Shown: positions 17,638-27,224 of the stretch, in pieces
Layout of the letters: each line of letters begins with the position of its first letter
Position numbering within the stretch: the stretch's first letter is position 1
Assembly: GCF_902506145.1 (NCBI RefSeq)
Contig: NZ_LR733519.1
Location: 778,582 to 842,581 of the forward strand
Reading direction: 5' to 3'
DNA from: Burkholderia sp. 8Y
Lineage (GTDB): Bacteria > Pseudomonadota > Gammaproteobacteria > Burkholderiales > Burkholderiaceae
Length of the DNA stretch: 64,000 nt
Translations under genes and position numbers: made by a program
The notes under the pieces: model-generated
The model's database searches: none
Seen by the model: the letters and a program-made list of their open reading frames with translations, nothing else
What the model was told of the DNA's origin: nothing

Positions 17638-20031
17638 ATGTCTCATCACACCGCCTCCAGCCCCACCGGCGCCGCACGAACGAGCCACAGCTCCGCCCTG
17701 AATCAAGGGTTCCTGTCTTTCTTTCTGGACGCCTGCGCGAAGCACGCGGGCGTCTCCTGGCGCGACATGGGCGCGCCTCTGCTCGCGGCCGTGGGCGCGT
17801 ACGCGCTCGTCCATCTGGCGCTGGCTTCCGTTTCGAAAAGCGCCGCAATCGGCGGCGGCGTCGCGGCCGGCGTTGTCGTCTATGCGCTCAGCTTGCGCCA
17901 CGCGCTTCGCGTGGCCGCGCGTCAGCACGCGACCGCCGCGCTCACCAAGGCGCTGCTCGACGCGAACCGCGAGTGTCTGAAGCTGCTCGACTCCGATGGC
18001 CGTCTGCTTCGCATCTCGGAGTACGGCGCGGAACTGATGCGCGCGACGGGCCCCGAGCAACTGGCCGGTGCCGACTGGCTCGGCTTCTGGAGCGGCGGCG
18101 AGGCGCTCGCGGCGCGCAAGGCGTTCGACGGCGCGCTGCAAGGATCGCGGACATCGTTCACGGGGACGTGCCTCACGACCGTCGGCGAACCGAAGGTCTG
18201 GCAGTCGAGGCTCATACCAGTCGAGAAGCCCGGCGGGGGCATTTACGGCGTCCTGTGCGCGTCGCTCGATGTGACCAAGGAAGCCGAACTCGCCGCCGAC
18301 CTGCGAGCGAAAGAAGCACTCATGTCCGAAATGGAAGCGCACATCGGGCTCTGCTTCTATTCGTATAGCGCGGATTTCAGCTACTTTCATCACATCAGCG
18401 CGGGCTGCGCGTCCGTTTTCGGGCTGGACGCGGCGACGCTTCGCGAGCGCCCGGAAGCGTGGATGGAAGTCGTGTTGCCGGAAGACCGGCCGCGCGTCGA
18501 GTCGGCCATGCACCAGATTGCCGAAACATCGATCGGTGGCCGCACGCAATATCGCATCCGGACGAAGGGCGGCGCGATCCGCTGGGTTCAAAGCACGGCC
18601 TACCCGATACTCGACGCAGCCGGGAAGGTGGCGCGCATCATCGGCGTCACCGAGGACGTGACGGCGGAGCAGGAACGGCTCGTCGAACTGGACCGGCTCG
18701 CCTTCACCGATTCGCTCACCGGACTCGCGAACCGTGGCGCGCTCGTGCGCGGCATCGAGGAGCGTTGCCGGCAGGACGCCACGTTCGCGTTGATGTTCGT
18801 GGATCTCGACCGCTTCAAGGTGCTCAACGATACGCTCGGTCATACGGCGGCGGACCGGCTGCTCAAATCGCTCAGCGAGGACATTCAGGCCTCGCTGCCG
18901 GCGGGTGCCTTCCTCGCGCGGCTCGGCGGCGACGAGTTCGCCGTGCTGATCGACGGCGCCGAAGACAAGGCCCAACTCGCCAGCATCGCCAAAGGCATTC
19001 TCGGTGCGTTGCGGCAGACGGGCGAGCCTACCCCGGCGGGCACGTTCGTGACGGCATCCATCGGCATTTCGGTTTTCCCCGAGAATGGCGCGGATCACGA
19101 AACGCTGCTGACGAGCGCGGACATTGCGATGTACGCGGCCAAGAAAGCCGGGCGCAACGGCTTCCGTTTCGCCGATCAGGTCGCGACGGGGCGTATCGTC
19201 GACTTCAGGCTGGAGCGCGACGTGCCCGCCGCGCTCGCCGACAACCAGTTCGTTCTGCACTATCAGCCGATTCATCAGCCGCACTCGCTCGAAGTGTGCA
19301 GCGTCGAGGCGCTGATTCGCTGGCGGCATCCCGCGCATGGTCTCGTACCGCCGGACGTGTTCATTCCGATCCTCGAAGAGAGCGGTTTCATCAACGAAGT
19401 CGGCGCGTGGGTGATGGACGAGGCGTTGCGACAGCTTGCGCAGTGGCGGCGAAGCGGGGCGCATGCGCTGGGCGTATCCGTCAATGTGTCGGCGCGACAG
19501 TTGCGCGACGCGGCGATCGTCGAGGTCGTGAGCACCGCGCTGCGGCGGCACGGGCTGCCGGCGTCGAGCCTTCAGCTGGAATTGACCGAGAGCGCGTTGA
19601 TGGAAAATCCCGAACTCGCGCAACGCACGCTGCGCGCGCTGAAGGAACTGGGCGTTCGCATTGCCATCGACGATTTCGGAACCGGATATTCGAGCCTGCG
19701 CTATCTCGCCGATTTTTCGCCGGACACGCTGAAGATCGACCGCTCGTTCATCGCGCGGCTGGAAAGCGACTTCGCCATTCACAAGATCGTGCGCGGCATC
19801 ATCCATTTGTCGCATGCGCTGGGCGTGACCGCCACTGCCGAGGGCGTGGAATACCCGCCGCAGCTTCGGATACTGCGCGACGCGCAATGCGATTTCGTGC
19901 AGGGCTACTTACTGAGCAAGCCGGTCGCGCCCGAGCAGGTTTTCGGGCTGTCGGTCGTGGGAAGCGGTTCTGCGGTCATGCGCGATCCGGTCGCGCAAAG
20001 ACATGCGGGGCCGGTCCCGCATACGGCCTGA
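17638..20031 (+). CDS. Membrane-associated PAS-GGDEF-EAL c-di-GMP turnover protein
   Basis: About 797 aa (numbering here from a GTG 9 bases upstream). Two hydrophobic segments (48-66 and 72-90) probably anchor it. Two PAS-like domains follow (about 105-215 and 235-347), then GGDEF (intact motif at 433-437, ARLGGDEFAVLID) and EAL (about 525-775). The EAL domain keeps E560-A-L, N619 (SVNVSARQL), ELTES, DDFGTGYSSL (681-690), K702 and E738, so phosphodiesterase activity is likely. The inhibitory RxxD site expected just upstream of GGDEF is absent (LPAGAFLARL). It could act as cyclase, phosphodiesterase or both. The cellulose synthase in this window has a c-di-GMP-binding PilZ domain and is a plausible downstream target. 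Confidence 0.93.
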   Translation: MSHHTASSPTGAARTSHSSALNQGFLSFFLDACAKHAGVSWRDMGAPLLAAVGAYALVHLALASVSKSAAIGGGVAAGVVVYALSLRHALRVAARQHATAALTKALLDANRECLKLLDSDGRLLRISEYGAELMRATGPEQLAGADWLGFWSGGEALAARKAFDGALQGSRTSFTGTCLTTVGEPKVWQSRLIPVEKPGGGIYGVLCASLDVTKEAELAADLRAKEALMSEMEAHIGLCFYSYSADFSYFHHISAGCASVFGLDAATLRERPEAWMEVVLPEDRPRVESAMHQIAETSIGGRTQYRIRTKGGAIRWVQSTAYPILDAAGKVARIIGVTEDVTAEQERLVELDRLAFTDSLTGLANRGALVRGIEERCRQDATFALMFVDLDRFKVLNDTLGHTAADRLLKSLSEDIQASLPAGAFLARLGGDEFAVLIDGAEDKAQLASIAKGILGALRQTGEPTPAGTFVTASIGISVFPENGADHETLLTSADIAMYAAKKAGRNGFRFADQVATGRIVDFRLERDVPAALADNQFVLHYQPIHQPHSLEVCSVEALIRWRHPAHGLVPPDVFIPILEESGFINEVGAWVMDEALRQLAQWRRSGAHALGVSVNVSARQLRDAAIVEVVSTALRRHGLPASSLQLELTESALMENPELAQRTLRALKELGVRIAIDDFGTGYSSLRYLADFSPDTLKIDRSFIARLESDFAIHKIVRGIIHLSHALGVTATAEGVEYPPQLRILRDAQCDFVQGYLLSKPVAPEQVFGLSVVGSGSAVMRDPVAQRHAGPVPHTA

Positions 20032-20066
20032 GCCGACCTTCTGTCTTTGAAGAACGTCTGTCCCGT

Positions 20067-20831
20067 TCAGCCGTTCAGTTCGTCATGCAGCGCGACGTAT
20101 TCCTGCGCGAGCTTGTGCCGGGGCTCGAGATAAATCATCGGCCGCGCATGTTGATGACTTTCGCGAATCTTAACGGACGAAGAGATGTGCGAATCGAGCA
20201 CGGGCAACTCTTCGGCGCGCAGTTCATCGACGAGCTTTTGCGGCAAGCTCGCGCGCGGCTGAAACTGATTGATGATGATGCCTTCGACCTTCAGGTCAGG
20301 ATTGTGGTCGTGACGGATTTCCTGCACGTTTTCCAGCACGGAATACAGCGCGCGGCGCGAGAAGTCGTCGCAATCGAACGGAACGAGACAGCGTTCCACC
20401 GCAATCAAAGCGGAACGCGTGAAGAAATTGAGCGCGGGCGGCGTGTCGATATAAACGGCGTCGTAATTCGTCAGCCCTTTGAGCGCGTCACGCAGCTTAT
20501 AGATCTTGTAGCGCGATTCCAGCTTGCTTTGCAGCGTGTCGAGGCTCGCGTGCGACGGCGCGATATCCAGATCCGCGAACGGCGTGGCATGAATGAACGA
20601 ATCGAACGCCGGTTCGCGAAAGCTGTAACTCAATGCCGATTCGAAAAAGTTGACAAGATTGGGCTGCGCGTCCTGAGCGCCGGCGCCGAGCAAATACTGG
20701 CTTGCGTTGCCTTGCGGATCGAGATCGACGACGAGCGTGCGCAAGCCGCGCGATGCACTGATCGCGGCGAGATTGCAGACAATGGTGGACTTTCCCACGC
20801 CACCTTTTTGATTGAAGACGACACGTCGCAT
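20067..20831 (-). CDS. ParA-family ATPase without a ParB partner
   Basis: A 254-aa MinD/ParA-type ATPase. The deviant Walker A is KGGVGKST at residues 9-16, Walker A' is VVDLDPQGN and Walker B is AVYIDTPPAL. The length is short for chromosomal Soj/ParA, and there is no N-terminal DNA-binding helix-turn-helix. No parB-like gene or clustered parS-like palindromes lie nearby; the divergent neighbour is a 55-aa basic protein. Such orphan ParA proteins often position other cargo such as chemoreceptor or secretion machinery. It should be distinguished from BcsQ at 40309-41097, which belongs to the cellulose operon. Confidence 0.88.
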   Translation of the reverse strand: MRRVVFNQKGGVGKSTIVCNLAAISASRGLRTLVVDLDPQGNASQYLLGAGAQDAQPNLVNFFESALSYSFREPAFDSFIHATPFADLDIAPSHASLDTLQSKLESRYKIYKLRDALKGLTNYDAVYIDTPPALNFFTRSALIAVERCLVPFDCDDFSRRALYSVLENVQEIRHDHNPDLKVEGIIINQFQPRASLPQKLVDELRAEELPVLDSHISSSVKIRESHQHARPMIYLEPRHKLAQEYVALHDELNG

Positions 20832-21057
20832 CGACTGGGCTTCTCCTGAATGTGAACGGGCGTTCGCGAAAGGACAGCATCATGCGCTGCATGCGCGAGC
20901 CCGGGGCGCAGCGTTATCGCCACGCGTGATAGTAGCGCATAGGTGTTTCGAGCCGGAAAAGCACCGCCTGGGCGGACAGCGCATTTGCGCATTTTCAAAG
21001 CCATCGGCAGCCGACTACACTAGATTAGCGGTGTCTCTGCCGCAGAAGGAGGTCGCG

Positions 21058-21225
21058 ATGAAACTAGTCGACATGTTCAAGCGCGCAAGGCGGGGCGTCA
21101 CGGTCAGTCACGCCAGCGACGCGGAGCCTCATCACGAGGAACACTCTGGCTCCATGCAGAAACAGGCCAGGAAGCTGTGGGACGCAGTCGGCCGCAGGCG
21201 CCATAAGAGTGCGAAATGGCATTAG
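21058..21225 (+). CDS. 55-aa basic small protein with strong ribosome site
   Basis: ATG 21058 is preceded by AAGGAGG at 21046-21052, nearly perfect complementarity to 16S rRNA. The product, MKLVDMFKRARRGV at its start, is rich in Lys/Arg/His, with a central acidic-His patch (DAEPHHEEHS) and a basic C-terminus (GRRRHKSAKWH). No signal peptide, membrane span or known motif is visible. It is divergent from the orphan ParA ATPase. A short amphipathic N-terminal helix (VDMFKRARR) could bind membrane or nucleic acid; that is speculative. Confidence 0.65.
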   Translation: MKLVDMFKRARRGVTVSHASDAEPHHEEHSGSMQKQARKLWDAVGRRRHKSAKWH

Positions 21226-21820
21226 CCACGGATGCGCCGGCGTCGTCGGATTGCATCTGCGATGCCGGTGTTCTCCTGTTCGTTACGCGATGCGGTTTTG
21301 CTCACCAACGCGCAACTTCCTGGCAGGTCAAGAACGCGGAAGTCATGCGCTCTGGGCGACCTTCCGCGCGCGACTTTCCGAATACCTCGCGATCAAGCCT
21401 CCGAGAAGTGCATTTTGCGTCGACGCGCGCAAGTTGGTGAAGCAAGCGCGTCCAATGGTTGCGTTGCGGTGTTGATCCGCTAACACTGCCCCCGCACCCT
21501 GCAGATCGATTCACTCCGGTCCCGCGATCTTCGCGCTCAACCCGGTTCAACAGCGCATCGGACTTCAGGCGCGCTTTCCGTCGCGCATACGACACCGCGC
21601 CGTAAAAGTATCGACCTAAATTCATAGGCAACTCGGAATGTCTTAACGCTACCGAGGTTTATAGCCCGAATCCTCACACACTGTAAGGCTGCTTGGCACC
21701 GACGCCAATCATGCCTATAACTACGTTTCAAGTGAAGTCGAAGGCCACAGGCAGAAGCCGATGCTTCGTGATCCACAGGCACGTTGAAGTGGTCAGCAGT
21801 AACCTGAATGGAGAGATTGC
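21226..21820. other. 595-base region with no convincing gene
   Basis: Several short open frames exist on both strands, but none has a good ribosome site or recognisable product. Base composition falls from 21580 to 21740 (more A and T), with a short AT-rich patch upstream of the DUF4239 gene that could contain its promoter. The frames read like decayed or non-coding sequence. Confidence 0.5.
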
Positions 21821-22585
21821 ATGGCGGCACTCGTCGATCACCCCGCGATACTCTTTGCCGTGCTGCTTTTTATATTCATCGTCGCTATAGCCTCTGGCCT
21901 ATTCGTCCTCCGGCGTGTTTCGCCCATGCGCGATGAGGAACGCGATGATTTCAACGTCGTCCAGGGAGCGACGCTCACCTTATTGGCCTTGATAATCGGC
22001 TTCAGCATTTCCATGGCGGTCAGCCGCTATGATCAGCGAAAGACGCTGGAAGAAGCCGAGTCGAATGCAATCGGCACCGAATACGTGCGAGCCGACCTCG
22101 CGGATCCGCATATCGGCAACATGATGAAGGCTGCGTTGATCCGCTATACACACTTGCGTTGGACGGAGTTCCAGACGCGTGATAGAGATGCGAGGAGACG
22201 TCTCGATGCCGAGACATCGGCGGTTCAATCGGAACTGTGGCAACTGGCGGCGCAGGTGGCAAAGGCTCAACCGACGCCTATCGGATCGCTCGTCGTGGCC
22301 GGCATGAACGACGTGCTGAATTCGCAGGACTATTCGGAGGCAGCGCGAATCAATCATATTCCGCTCGGCGCATGGGCATTGATGGTCTTGATCGCGCTGC
22401 TCGGATGCGCCGTTCATGGTTATGGCGCGAAAGGCAAGCGCCGCACCGTGCTGCTCATGACTATTCTTCCCGTGACGATTTCATTGTCGCTGGCGCTGAT
22501 TGCCGACATCGATAGTCCTCGTGGCGGGATCATTCGCGTTCAGCCGCAGAACCTCACGCGGCTGCTTCATTCGCTGGAGAAGTGA
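21821..22585 (+). CDS. DUF4239 (bestrophin-like) membrane protein
   Basis: A 254-aa protein with four predicted spans: two near the N-terminus (FAVLLFIFIVAIASGLFVL and LTLLALIIGFSISMAV) and two near the C-terminus (LGAWALMVLIALLGCAVHGYG and LMTILPVTISLSLALIADI), with a central soluble helical segment (residues 70-170). The signature V-x-x-G-A-x-L-T-L-L-A-L-I-I-G-F and RYDQRKTLEEAESNAIGT fits the DUF4239/bestrophin-like family, whose biochemical role is not established. ATG 21821 follows a GGAGAG ribosome site. It ends convergently with the SDR gene at a hairpin. Confidence 0.85.
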   Translation: MAALVDHPAILFAVLLFIFIVAIASGLFVLRRVSPMRDEERDDFNVVQGATLTLLALIIGFSISMAVSRYDQRKTLEEAESNAIGTEYVRADLADPHIGNMMKAALIRYTHLRWTEFQTRDRDARRRLDAETSAVQSELWQLAAQVAKAQPTPIGSLVVAGMNDVLNSQDYSEAARINHIPLGAWALMVLIALLGCAVHGYGAKGKRRTVLLMTILPVTISLSLALIADIDSPRGGIIRVQPQNLTRLLHSLEK

Positions 22586-22603
22586 TAGACGGAATGAACC
22601 TGC

Positions 22604-22629
22604 GACAGCGGCGTTTTCGCGCCGCTGTC
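22604..22629. terminator. Hairpin between DUF4239 and SDR genes
   Basis: A 10-bp perfect stem, GACAGCGGCG (22604-22613) with CGCCGCTGTC (22620-22629), and loop TTTTCG. It lies between two convergent stops (22585 and 22646) and could act in both directions. No strong U-tract follows. Confidence 0.65.
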
Positions 22630-22645
22630 TCTCATACACTCGCGC

Positions 22646-23398
22646 TCACACTTGCGCCTGTCCGCCATCGGCAAATAATTCAGCACCGTTGACGAAGCTC
22701 GCGTCGTCCGAAGCGAGGAAGAGCGCGGCGGCGGCGATCTCGTTCGGGTCGCCGACGCGGCCCATCGGGATGCGCGATGCCAGGTAGTCCAGCAAGCCTT
22801 GCTGCTGCGTCGCGTCCGGGCCTGCGAGCTCGACGAGTCCGGGCGTCTTCGTCGCGCCGGGGCTGATGGTGTTCACGCGAATACCGCGATCCTTCAGATC
22901 GAGAATCCAGCTTCGAGCGAAGTTGCGAATCGCTGCCTTGGAGGCCGAATACACGCTGAATGCCGCCGTGCCTTCGATGGTCGTCGTCGATCCCGCCAGA
23001 ATCACCGATGCGCCTTTCGACAGCAAGGGCAGTGCTTTCTGCACCGTGAAAAGCGTGCCTTTCACATTGCGGTCGAAGGTGTCGTGATAGTGCGCCTCGG
23101 TGATCTCGCCAAGCGGCAGCATGGAGCCGCCGCCTGCGTTGGCGAACAGCACGTCGAGCCGTCCTTTCTCGCCGCGAATCTGCTCATAGAGCGCGTCCAG
23201 CTGATCGAGCTTCGACGAATCGACGCGAACGCCCGTCGCGTTGTCGATGGACGCGACTGCTGCATCCAGTTCGGCCTGACGGCGGCCCGTGACATAGACG
23301 TGTGCGCCTTCTGCGGCGAAGCGTTTCGCGGTAGCGAGGCCAATGCCGCTCGTTGCGCCGGTCACGAGAGCGATCTTGCCTTCGAGCTTGCGTGCCAT
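22646..23398 (-). CDS. Short-chain dehydrogenase/reductase (3-oxoacyl-ACP reductase-like)
   Basis: A 250-aa classical SDR. The cofactor motif is TGATSGIG (TGxxxGxG), with NAG in LFANAGGG. The catalytic Ser lies after ILAGST and the Tyr-Lys pair is in YSASKAA. GRRQ after the second strand favours NADP(H). ATG 23398 (MARKLEGK) follows an AAGGAGAA site and gives the family length. It is divergent from a LysR gene whose product probably regulates it. The substrate is unknown. Confidence 0.92.
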   Translation of the reverse strand: MARKLEGKIALVTGATSGIGLATAKRFAAEGAHVYVTGRRQAELDAAVASIDNATGVRVDSSKLDQLDALYEQIRGEKGRLDVLFANAGGGSMLPLGEITEAHYHDTFDRNVKGTLFTVQKALPLLSKGASVILAGSTTTIEGTAAFSVYSASKAAIRNFARSWILDLKDRGIRVNTISPGATKTPGLVELAGPDATQQQGLLDYLASRIPMGRVGDPNEIAAAALFLASDDASFVNGAELFADGGQAQV

Positions 23399-23517
23399 GA
23401 TGTTTCTCCTTGTCTGCGTTCGGTTGAGTGTCGAGTCGTGAAGCGATGTGAGGAGAATATCGACGCACACGTCATTTCGAAATAGACTCGCCTGCAAACC
23501 ATCCTTGCAGGAATGAC

Positions 23518-24468
23518 ATGACGAAATTTCCGGACTTCGAGGGACTGGCGATGTTCGCCAAGGTCGCCGAGGAAGGCTCGTTTGCGGCAGCGGCGCGGGC
23601 AATGGGCGTGTCGGTCGCAACGGTCTCCCGCGGCGTGGCGAGGCTGGAAGAGCGCCTTGGCGCACGGCTCTTGAATCGAACGTCGCGTCAGCTTGCGCTC
23701 ACGGAGTTCGGCGGCACGATCGCGGAAAAGGCCGGCGACATCTATCGGCAAGCGGAGGAGGCCGAGAACGCCGCACGCGAAATGTCGGTGCAGCCGCGCG
23801 GACTCATTCGTCTCGCGGTGCCGATGTCGTTCGGTTTGCGATGGGTCGCGCCGCTGCTGCCGCAATTATTGCGCGCGTATCCCGAGATATCGGTGGATTT
23901 GCACTTGTCGGATGCGACGGTCGATATCGTCGCGCAAGGATTCGATGCGGCGCTGAGAATTGCTGCTTTACCCGATTCGTCGCTCATTGCCAAACGCCTT
24001 TGTGCGGTATCGCAGATGGTCGTCGCGTCTCCGGATTACCTAAGCCAATTCGGGCGGCCGATGCATCCGAGAGACTTGATCGGCAGACCGTGTCTCTCTT
24101 ATGCTTATCGGGCGGGCACCGAGGTCTGGCGCTTCGTGAACGATGCGGGCGACGAGGAACCCGTCACGCCGGTCGGCCCCTTGCGCGTGACGAATTCCGA
24201 TGCGCTGCTGCCAACGCTGCTCGATGGACTCGCCATCGCCGAGCTGCCCGAATTCATCGCGGGAGAGTATCTCGCCGATGGGCGGCTCGAAGCGATCCTC
24301 ACCGATTGGCACTTGACGCGAGGCGGGCTGTATTTCGTCACGCCATCGGCGAGGGCGCGCCCCGCGAAGGTGACGGCCCTTGCCGACTTCTTTGCCGAAC
24401 ATCTCGCCGAACCTGCCTGGCTTTCGCCCCGAAACAAGGCGTCGTCGGAACCACGCACAACTGCCTGA
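23518..24468 (+). CDS. LysR-family transcriptional regulator
   Basis: A 316-aa LysR regulator. The N-terminal winged helix-turn-helix (residues about 6-64) includes [43 protein letters not shown]. The effector-binding domain follows and contains [18 protein letters not shown] and [20 protein letters not shown], typical of the CrgA/DsdC-like subgroup with Arg-Leu-rich first strand. Divergent arrangement with the SDR (119 nt between starts) suggests that it controls that gene and itself from the shared interval. Confidence 0.92.
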   Translation: MTKFPDFEGLAMFAKVAEEGSFAAAARAMGVSVATVSRGVARLEERLGARLLNRTSRQLALTEFGGTIAEKAGDIYRQAEEAENAAREMSVQPRGLIRLAVPMSFGLRWVAPLLPQLLRAYPEISVDLHLSDATVDIVAQGFDAALRIAALPDSSLIAKRLCAVSQMVVASPDYLSQFGRPMHPRDLIGRPCLSYAYRAGTEVWRFVNDAGDEEPVTPVGPLRVTNSDALLPTLLDGLAIAELPEFIAGEYLADGRLEAILTDWHLTRGGLYFVTPSARARPAKVTALADFFAEHLAEPAWLSPRNKASSEPRTTA

Positions 24469-24513
24469 ATAACGAGGCTCAACGCGGACGTACCGTGCCG
24501 CCGTCGCCACTCA

Positions 24514-26136
24514 TCAGCGAGTCCTCAACTCGCGCCTGATGAGTTTTCCAGTCGATGTCATTGGCAACGACTCGCGGTATTCGATGACGCGCGGATATTC
24601 GTGCGCCGCGAGACGCGTACGGACATGGTCTTGCAGTGCTTTCGTCAAGTCGTCGCTCGGCGCAAAGCCGTCGCTCAGGACAACACACGCCTTCACGATT
24701 TCCGTCCGCTCGGAGTCCGGCACGCCGACAACGGCCACTAGCCGAACGGCGGGGTGCCCCAACAAACAATCTTCGATGGGTCCGGGCCCGATGCGATAAC
24801 CTGCGCTCGTGATGACGTCGTCGTTGCGACCCACATAGTGAATGAAGCCCTCGGCATCCATTCGGCCGAGATCGCCTGTGAGCAGATAGTCGCCCGCGAA
24901 CTTCTCCGCTGTCGCCGAGGGATTGTTCCAGTAGCCGAGGAACATCACAGGGTCCGGCGCCTTGATCGCGATATTGCCGATCTCACCGACCGGCTGCACG
25001 ATGCCGTGGTCGTTCACCACGCGCACGTCATGTCCCGGCGCCGCGCGTCCAATCGCGCCGGGGCGAGTCGCAAACCAGTTGCCGCATGACGAGACGACCA
25101 TATTGCACTCCGTCTGGCCGTAGAACTCGTTGATCGTGATGCCCAATGCGTCCCGGCCCCACGTCAAGAGCTCGGTGCCTAAAGACTCTCCTCCGCTTGC
25201 GACGGACCGCAGTCGCAGATTCCATTGTTCACGCGGCGTCTTCTCCGTACGCAGCATCTTCAGCGCCGTGGGCGGCAGAAATACGTGCGTCACGCCGTGA
25301 CGACTCATCAGGTCGAATGCCGCTCGCGCATTGAATTTGTCGAAACGGCGCGAGACGACAGTGGCGCCGTGATGAAGCGCAGGCAGGAGGACATCGAGCA
25401 GACCGCCGATCCATGCCCAGTCCGCGGGCGTCCAGAACACGTCCGTCTGACTTATCGTCCCTCCATGCGACATCTCGACACCCGGAAGATGCCCGAGCAG
25501 GACGCGATGCGCGTGCAATGCGCCCTTAGGCTTGCCCGTGGTGCCTGACGTGTAGATGATGACGGCGGGATCATTCGCTTGAGTGGCCACGGGCTCGAAT
25601 ACGTCCGTTTCCGCTGCAAGCGCCGCGTCGAAGCTCTCCGCTGCGGCGCTCGCATCGGGCTGCGCGCCCGTGACGAGCACGGTGCGCAGGGCCGGCAACC
25701 GGTCTCTGATACCGGCGATCTTTTGCGCTCCGGCTGCATCGGTGACTAGCACGCTGGCTCCGCTGTCCCGCAGACGAAACTCCAGGGCTTCTTCCCCGAA
25801 GAGCGCAAACAGCGGAACAGAGGTCGCGCCGAGCTTGAACGCTGCGATGTGCGCGATCGCCGTCTGCGGCGACTGCGCGATGAGAATGGCGACTCGACTG
25901 CCTTTCACGATGCCACGCGCGCGAAAGCAGTTTGCCGCCCGATTGCTCTGGCTGCGGAGTTCGGCGAAAGTCATTCGTTCGATGCTGCCGTCGCGATGCT
26001 CGTGGATCAAAGCGGTGTCGTCGGGACGTGAAGCCGCCCACTTGTCGCATACGTCCACGCCGATGTTGTAATGCTCCGGAATAGCCCAGCGAAAGCCACG
26101 GACCGCAGCTTCATAACTGGAATCGTTGGACAGCAT
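24514..26136 (-). CDS. AMP-forming acyl-CoA synthetase
   Basis: A 540-aa acyl-adenylate-forming enzyme. The P-loop motif is IIYTSGTTGKPKGAL, A5 is NEFYGQTEC, A7 is LLTGDLGRMDAEGF, A8 is GRNDDVITSAGYRIGP, and the catalytic Lys is in TSTGKLIRREL at the very end. These fit the acetyl/medium-chain acyl-CoA synthetase group; the substrate cannot be assigned. ATG 26136 has an AAGGAG site directly upstream. The 3' end faces the LysR gene end (46 nt), and the RNase-like lipoprotein gene is divergent. Confidence 0.92.
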   Translation of the reverse strand: MLSNDSSYEAAVRGFRWAIPEHYNIGVDVCDKWAASRPDDTALIHEHRDGSIERMTFAELRSQSNRAANCFRARGIVKGSRVAILIAQSPQTAIAHIAAFKLGATSVPLFALFGEEALEFRLRDSGASVLVTDAAGAQKIAGIRDRLPALRTVLVTGAQPDASAAAESFDAALAAETDVFEPVATQANDPAVIIYTSGTTGKPKGALHAHRVLLGHLPGVEMSHGGTISQTDVFWTPADWAWIGGLLDVLLPALHHGATVVSRRFDKFNARAAFDLMSRHGVTHVFLPPTALKMLRTEKTPREQWNLRLRSVASGGESLGTELLTWGRDALGITINEFYGQTECNMVVSSCGNWFATRPGAIGRAAPGHDVRVVNDHGIVQPVGEIGNIAIKAPDPVMFLGYWNNPSATAEKFAGDYLLTGDLGRMDAEGFIHYVGRNDDVITSAGYRIGPGPIEDCLLGHPAVRLVAVVGVPDSERTEIVKACVVLSDGFAPSDDLTKALQDHVRTRLAAHEYPRVIEYRESLPMTSTGKLIRRELRTR

Positions 26137-26423
26137 GGGCGGGCTCCTTGAAAGTGTCGTTGTTATGACGTGCACGGTTCACACATCCGATGCGCGCACG
26201 TGTTGCGATGCAGCGAACGGGACCGCGTTGTCGCGTGCGTCCATTCTGCCAGCGTATCGCACCGTGTCGAAGCATGAGTCACATCGAGCGATGACGCTTG
26301 CTCGCGAAGCGGCGCACACCGAGCATCAAAAGATTTGCGCGCGTTGCATTGATGCACCGTGTCACTAGCGATATGCTTGAACCGTTCGCGGTCGTCGAAT
26401 GCAAGTCAACCGGAGACAACGGC

Positions 26424-26894
26424 TTGGTCAAGCGCGCATGGATTTACTCCTGCTTGTTCGCCTTGAGCGCGGCGCTTTGGGGGTGCGGCAAGAACGGCTC
26501 GCAAAACGCGACTCAAGAATCCGGCTCGGCCGCGAGTCAGGCGCCTGCGCAAGCCAGCGGCGCGAGCGGGACTTCGGCTGCATCGGGCGCGCAAGAGCAC
26601 GGCACGTTGCAGACCATCACGAAGGCGCAGTTGCCGAGTGAAGCCGCCGAGACGCTGCGTCTGATTAAAGCGGGCGGCCCCTATCCGTATCGCGACGACG
26701 GTGTGCTGTTTCGCAATAGCGCGTCGTTGCTGCCGCAGCAGGCACGCGGTTACTACCACACTTACACCGTTCGCACGCCGGGTTCGGCGGATCGCGGACA
26801 ACGCCGCATCGTGTGCGGCGGCGCGCGCAGGCAGACGGGCGAGTGTTATTACACCGACGATTACTACGCGAGTTTCAAACGGATCTCGGAGTGA
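26424..26894 (+). CDS. RNase Sa-like lipoprotein with both catalytic residues replaced
   Basis: A lipoprotein of about 156 aa from TTG 26424, which has a GGAG site upstream; an ATG 50 bases earlier is the alternative. Signal peptide ends L-W-G-C21. A Ser/Ala/Gln-rich linker (22-60) leads to a domain that aligns with guanyl-specific RNases of the RNase Sa/barnase group: LPSEAAETLRLIKAGGPYPY, ARGYYHTYTVRTPG, RGQRRIVCGG and YTDDYYASF. In RNase Sa the catalytic Glu sits in YHEYTV and the catalytic His in GDHYATF. Here these positions are Thr113 and Tyr147, while the Arg pair is retained. It is therefore probably not an active RNase; a binding role is possible. No barstar gene is adjacent. Confidence 0.8.
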   Translation: MVKRAWIYSCLFALSAALWGCGKNGSQNATQESGSAASQAPAQASGASGTSAASGAQEHGTLQTITKAQLPSEAAETLRLIKAGGPYPYRDDGVLFRNSASLLPQQARGYYHTYTVRTPGSADRGQRRIVCGGARRQTGECYYTDDYYASFKRISE

Positions 26895-27224
26895 CGCGAG
26901 GCAATTGCAAGCGTCGCGGTGCGTGGGGAGAGGTCCGGCTATGCTCTCTCATAGGTGGTTTGCGCATTTATATTTGGAAGTACGAATCAATATCGGGCGA
27001 TATGTTCGGACCACGGTTAATAGGTTCGCCCGCTCCGCCCAGCAGTAAGTTCGAACGCGCGGGCCGCACCATGAATGTCTATGCAGCGCACGCACTGAGG
27101 AAGAAATAATGATGATAACTTTATATATGCCGATGCCGCGTAACGTGTTTCCGCTGATCCGCAACGCGCGCATTGAGCAAGACGGCGAACGAGTTATCGA
27201 TGCCGCTAGCCGGAGGATTGATTG
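26895..27224. other. 330-base intergenic region upstream of arsH
   Basis: This stretch is AT-richer than the rest of the window, with patches such as TTTATATTTGG near 26970 and ATGATGATAACTTTATATATG near 27106. It has no recognisable gene and no obvious ArsR gene. It probably holds the arsH promoter. A GGAGG ribosome site lies at 27211-27215, just before the arsH start. Confidence 0.5.

Noticed and set aside
17578..20849. Long open frames in other frames at the GGDEF-EAL gene
   Set aside because: Only the plus-strand 17638 frame has GGDEF and EAL motifs. The others are Arg-rich shadows.
21226..21820. Possible small proteins in the gap before DUF4239
   Set aside because: Short frames lack ribosome sites, similarity and consistent codon bias.
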